A program made the translations under genes and the position numbers. From NCBI GenBank assembly GCA_910595825.1, contig OU343162.1, positions 13,606,604 through 13,670,603 of the forward strand: 64,000 nucleotides of DNA. Direction: 5' to 3'. The notes beneath the pieces are model-generated. The model worked only from the letters and a program-made list of their open reading frames with translations. It searched no databases and was not told the origin of the DNA. The stretch is from Philhelius pedissequus. Its lineage: Eukaryota; Arthropoda; Insecta; Diptera; Syrphidae. Shown here piece by piece: positions 60,380-64,000 of this stretch (its first letter is position 1; every line of letters begins with the position of its first letter).

Positions 60380-62507
60380 TCAACGTCTTCTATTTTTCCT
60401 CAAGACAACTCCTTCAAGTGGCATAAGATTAATATTTCCCAATTTCACTTTATCACTGAAAAGGCAAAAATACAATTAATTTTACAAAATTTGGAATAGA
60501 AAAAAATTATGTTGATATAAATTTTACCCGATAATGTGGGGAGATTTTTCGCTTACAACAGCATATTCCATCATATCATTACTGGTACTCCACGAAGCAA
60601 TGAGCTTACCGACTTCTTCTACATTTTCGCCAAAATTAAGTAAGAACCGATATTCTTCAAATCGTGAGCGACTATAGAAACCAAAAATGTTATTAAATTG
60701 ATTTCACATATTACTTCTTCTATAGTCAAACTTCATTAACACTTACCGAATAATTTGGAACACATTAGCATTAAGAGCTCCATAGCTGAATCCACCCTTA
60801 GTCTTGAATGCCTTAAACGCACCTGTACCTTTCAACCTTTGTAGAGCCTTGAAAATATTCAATGTACTTCTGGCAAAAGTTCGCTGATATTCAACATTGA
60901 CAGTCTTGTAATCATCGGCCACCTGCAACCAAGTTTCGTTTGACGAAGAGAATCCAGCTGATAGTTTGTCATTCCATTGGAAAGGCGATCTACTGAAGGA
61001 ACGAGTTTCGACGTAGGAACAATTTTGGCAAGTTATTACATTAGACATTCCAATTTCTTCTCCCTAAGGAAATACATTTTATCTTGTAATTTTGAATAGC
61101 ACCACCATAAACGTAAAATTATACATACGTAGTATGTAATGGTTACACCGGGCAATCCACTTAACAAAAAGTGAACAAGACCTGTCTTATTTTGGCCAAC
61201 TCGATCAGCGACTCTTCCCATATCATGGTTACCAGTCTAGAGAAATAGTTAAACAAATACATTTTTCAAGGCATAATCTTGATTGGACCTACCACCCAAT
61301 TGGCTGTCTGATGCTTCTTCCATATGAAACTCATCCACCCATCGACCATACCTTGAACATCTCTGGCATTTGTTGCCAAATTCAAACCCCACATGGCAAA
61401 GTTGAATGGAATTTGGGCACCTTGGTGGGTTCCGTTCCCGATGTATTTGTCAAGCATTGTGATTGATGAGTAAGCTTCAGCCAGCAAGATTCTTAAATTA
61501 CCCAACATACAAGTAAATTCGAGAATTCTAAAATTATAAGAGTTGTTTCAATCTTACCTTGTATCACCACCATTTTGATTGCGGTAAGATTCTAAGAAGT
61601 CTCTCCACTCGTATAACAGCTCAACAGTTTCATACTGATCTTGAGTATTGTAGTGGTTATTTGGGTCTTCGTCAGGATACGAACCATCTTCATTGATCTT
61701 CTCGAACATATGAGGTACAGCATCGATTCGGAAACCATCAACACCTCGGTCGAGCCAGAATTTCAAAACGTGCAACATTTTCTGGCGTACTTGAGCATTC
61801 CTGAAATTAAAGTCAGGTTGTTGCTCCAAGAATTGATGAAGGTAGAATTGTTGACGTTTTTCATTCCAGGTCCACATGGAACCACCGAAAACACTGACCT
61901 TAAAAAAAATGATAATTTTTGTTAAGTCGTTTTTTTGTATACTGAAAAGAGTACCCAATTAGATGGAGGTAATTTCTGGCCAGGATTTTTAGGATCATCC
62001 AAACCATCAGCCCAAACAAAGAAATCATCATAACCATCTTCTCGGTTGATTGACTTTTGGAACCATTCGCATTCATCACTCGAGTGATTTGGGACGAAAT
62101 CCAGAATGACTTTTATGCCGATTTGCTTGGATTTTTTCAGCAAAGCATCAAAATCTTCCAAAGTTCCAAAAACTGGATCAATATCGGTGAAGTTGGAAAT
62201 ATCATACCCATTGTCGGCCATTGGAGATTTGAAAATTGGCGAAAGCCAAGTGGCTGTTATCCCAATTTCCTTGAGGTAATCAAGTTCTTCAGTGATTCCT
62301 GAACGACGAAGAAGAACAATATTCTTTAACTACTTTGTCATCCAGTTAATCAAACTTACCCTTGATATCACCAATTCCGTTTCCATCACTATCCTTAAAT
62401 GACCTAGGATAGATTTGATACAAGGACGAATCTTCCCACCAGTCAGTAGCCGTTGAAGCTAGCCCGAATAAGGCCACAACGACCAAACTAACTGCAATCT
62501 TTCCCAT
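60380..62507 (-). CDS. Maltase 3: secreted GH13 alpha-glucosidase
   Basis: Eight exons, minus strand: 62507-62360, 62298-61955, 61898-61558, 61491-61293, 61236-61129, 61063-60747, 60671-60528 and 60455-60380, giving 558 residues. Signal peptide about residues 1-20 (MGKIAVSLVVVALFGLASTA), then TDWWEDSSLYQIYPRSFK. GH13 motifs: DFVPNHSSD (I), GFRIDAV with nucleophile Asp223 (II), ILLAEA with acid/base Glu283 (III), GNHD with Asp349 (IV). Exon lengths 344, 199, 108 and 144 are identical to maltase 1. Region IV GNHD is the usual form, whereas maltase 1 has STHD. The start is the first ATG after a TATA box at 62600-62607. Expected to release glucose from maltose and sucrose in the gut lumen; exact Drosophila counterpart not decided. 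Confidence 0.94.
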
Positions 62508-62599
62508 AATAACGTTCCTTCTTTCGTTGCGTAAGAAAGATGTTCAACTGACTACTATAAATATTTTTTGCAAAGATACCAGATGATGGGCTCTGCTGG

Positions 62600-62607
62600 C
62601 TTTTATA
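62600..62607 (-). promoter_or_regulatory. TATA box of maltase 3
   Basis: TATAAAAG on the minus strand, about 93 bp upstream of the ATG. A transcription start ~30 bp downstream would leave a leader of about 65 nt. Confidence 0.55.
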
Positions 62608-62642
62608 TGAACCAGGAGCGCTTCCTCGATCTGGTATGTATT

Positions 62643-62653
62643 TGATAAGGATA
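62643..62653 (+). promoter_or_regulatory. GATA motifs upstream of maltase 3
   Basis: TGATAAGGATA holds two GATA cores about 137-147 bp upstream of the ATG and ~40 bp upstream of the TATA box. Confidence 0.35.
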
Positions 62654-63146
62654 TACAAATAACAAATAGATTAATCAGGTGTTTTAATTAAACCCCAAAG
62701 ATATTTATCAGTTCTAGTTTAAGAATACCAATTTAATTATACGTATATCAGCTGAGCCAATTAAATAAAGCCATATTGTTTGCAATGGTAAAATAGTGGC
62801 TAAATGACATTAGATAGCAAGCCTATACCAAAACAATGACAAAGCAAATACATTATTTAAAAAAAAAACTCCTAAGCACTTTGGCGTTTTAAGACAAGCA
62901 AAAAATGCCTATAATCTTCAACCAATAAGTATCATGCATAGATCAAAAAAATTAAAGTGGCATGAGGGTTATGATACCAGAAAAATCTAGGTATGCGTTT
63001 TGAAAAAAACTTAGGGTAATTGCGGGAGAGATTCCGCGCTTTTTCAAAAATCAATCAAATTTTAATTTTTTAGAAAATGAACTTTATTTATGCAAACAAC
63101 TTAACAATGGATTTATGTTTTACCATAAAAAACAATTAATATTAAG

Positions 63147-63214
63147 AAGTAATTAAGCACTTGTTTTTCCACAATTTAAAATTAAATTGTGGAAAAACAA
63201 GTGCTTAATTACTT
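63147..63214. repeat. Near-perfect 68-bp palindrome
   Basis: The left 33 bases starting AAGTAATTAAGCACTTGTTT are exactly complementary to the right 33 ending ACAAGTGCTTAATTACTT, with only the two central bases unpaired. It could form a hairpin or cruciform with almost no loop. It is either a very small foldback element or a recent inverted duplication. Confidence 0.8.
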
Positions 63215-64000
63215 TTTTATACAAAAATGTCAAAACTTAATGTCCACCAAGTGTTAAACTCTCATACTATTGATTATATAAATTAATATTAAAAAAAATA
63301 ACAATTTTAATTAAAAAAATACAAAAAAGAAAAATACATTAAGTGTGCTCTCTCCCTGCATATGTGGGAGCAGTGGCGGACTAACCTTCTCGGCGCCCTG
63401 AGGCACGGTCAGTGCCTACCGCCCCTTTTTTTGATACTATGCAAGGGTCGTATTTGAATGGGCTAACATCGAAGAGTTATGGGACACGGTTGTCTTTTTG
63501 GGGGTGAGGAATTTTAATGCGGCGGTAGTATTTTTGAAATATGTCACATGTCAGTGTTTTTAATAAATTTGATAGAATTTTTGTAAGCAAAATTGAATTA
63601 CCAACTGTTTTTTATACTTGTATGGCGAAAATATATTTTCCCTAATATTTCAACGAAGAACGTAAGTTTTAAATCTGGGAACCCATCAAATATTTTGTAT
63701 ACTGCCAAGGGGTATTGCGTATAAGCTATTAGTTATAGGGCTTTGGTAGTATTATATTAGAAATTGAATTGGTATATATACCTTTTATTATAAAAAAAAA
63801 ATCCAAGAGCTTGTTGAGTGGAACATGAATTTGGTGTGAGAATAGATAATTTATTTTAGTTAGTCCCAAAAGTAAGTGTAGGAAGAAATTTCAGTTCCGA
63901 ACAATTCCTCTCCATTAAAAAAGAAAAAAAATTTTTGTAGGTATATAAATTTTAAGAATTTATTATTTTTATTTGAACAATATGTATTTAACATTTTTAC
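63215..64000. other. Window end, no gene recognised
   Basis: AT-rich sequence. A GC-richer piece at 63368-63425 (GCAGTGGCGGACTAACC, GGCGCCCTGAGGCACGG) looks like the end of a repeat but has no partner in the window. Confidence 0.3.

Overview
The window is AT-rich, intron-containing animal DNA from an insect, almost certainly a dipteran (fly). The inference rests on three pieces of evidence: a multi-exon Nostrin (F-BAR/HR1/SH3) gene, a tandem run of secreted GH13 alpha-glucosidases of the insect maltase (Mal-A) type, and a dense load of insect-style transposons (mariner/rosa, Tc1, hAT, PHD-type non-LTR retrotransposons, a tRNA SINE and many MITEs). I cannot name the species.

Region by region. 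1-10.8 kb has no confident host gene; it holds a dispersed repeat split by a LINE fragment, a mariner relic, MITEs and one possible orphan exon near 7.15 kb. 10.8-23.9 kb (+) is the Nostrin orthologue in six coding exons, whose 8.7-kb last intron carries an unusual 4-kb inverted transposon dimer. 23.9-31.9 kb is intergenic and filled with a Tc1 relic, a foldback element, an internally deleted mariner and nested MITEs. 32.0-34.3 kb (-) is maltase 1. 34.5-44.5 kb is repeats, including two mariners and a Helitron-like piece. 44.6-56.4 kb (-) is maltase 2, split by a 9.8-kb intron holding a nested stack of transposons: a mariner inside a LINE, and a SINE inside a hAT element, all between ~300-bp inverted repeats. 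57-60 kb is repeats. 60.4-62.5 kb (-) is maltase 3.

The three maltases are head-to-tail on the minus strand and keep nearly identical exon lengths (199, 108, ~320 and 144 nt in the second half), so they are tandem duplicates. Each retains the three GH13 catalytic residues and a signal peptide and is predicted to be an active secreted digestive alpha-glucosidase. GATA motifs lie ~105-150 bp upstream of each start, which fits midgut expression. Nostrin is functionally unrelated (membrane curvature and endocytosis).

The most noteworthy structures are the inverted dimer in the Nostrin intron, the SINE whose 3' tail matches the 3' end of a LINE fragment elsewhere in the window, and the layered insertions in the maltase 2 intron. 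All splice sites were read by eye from GT/AG signals and frame continuity; there is no transcript evidence.
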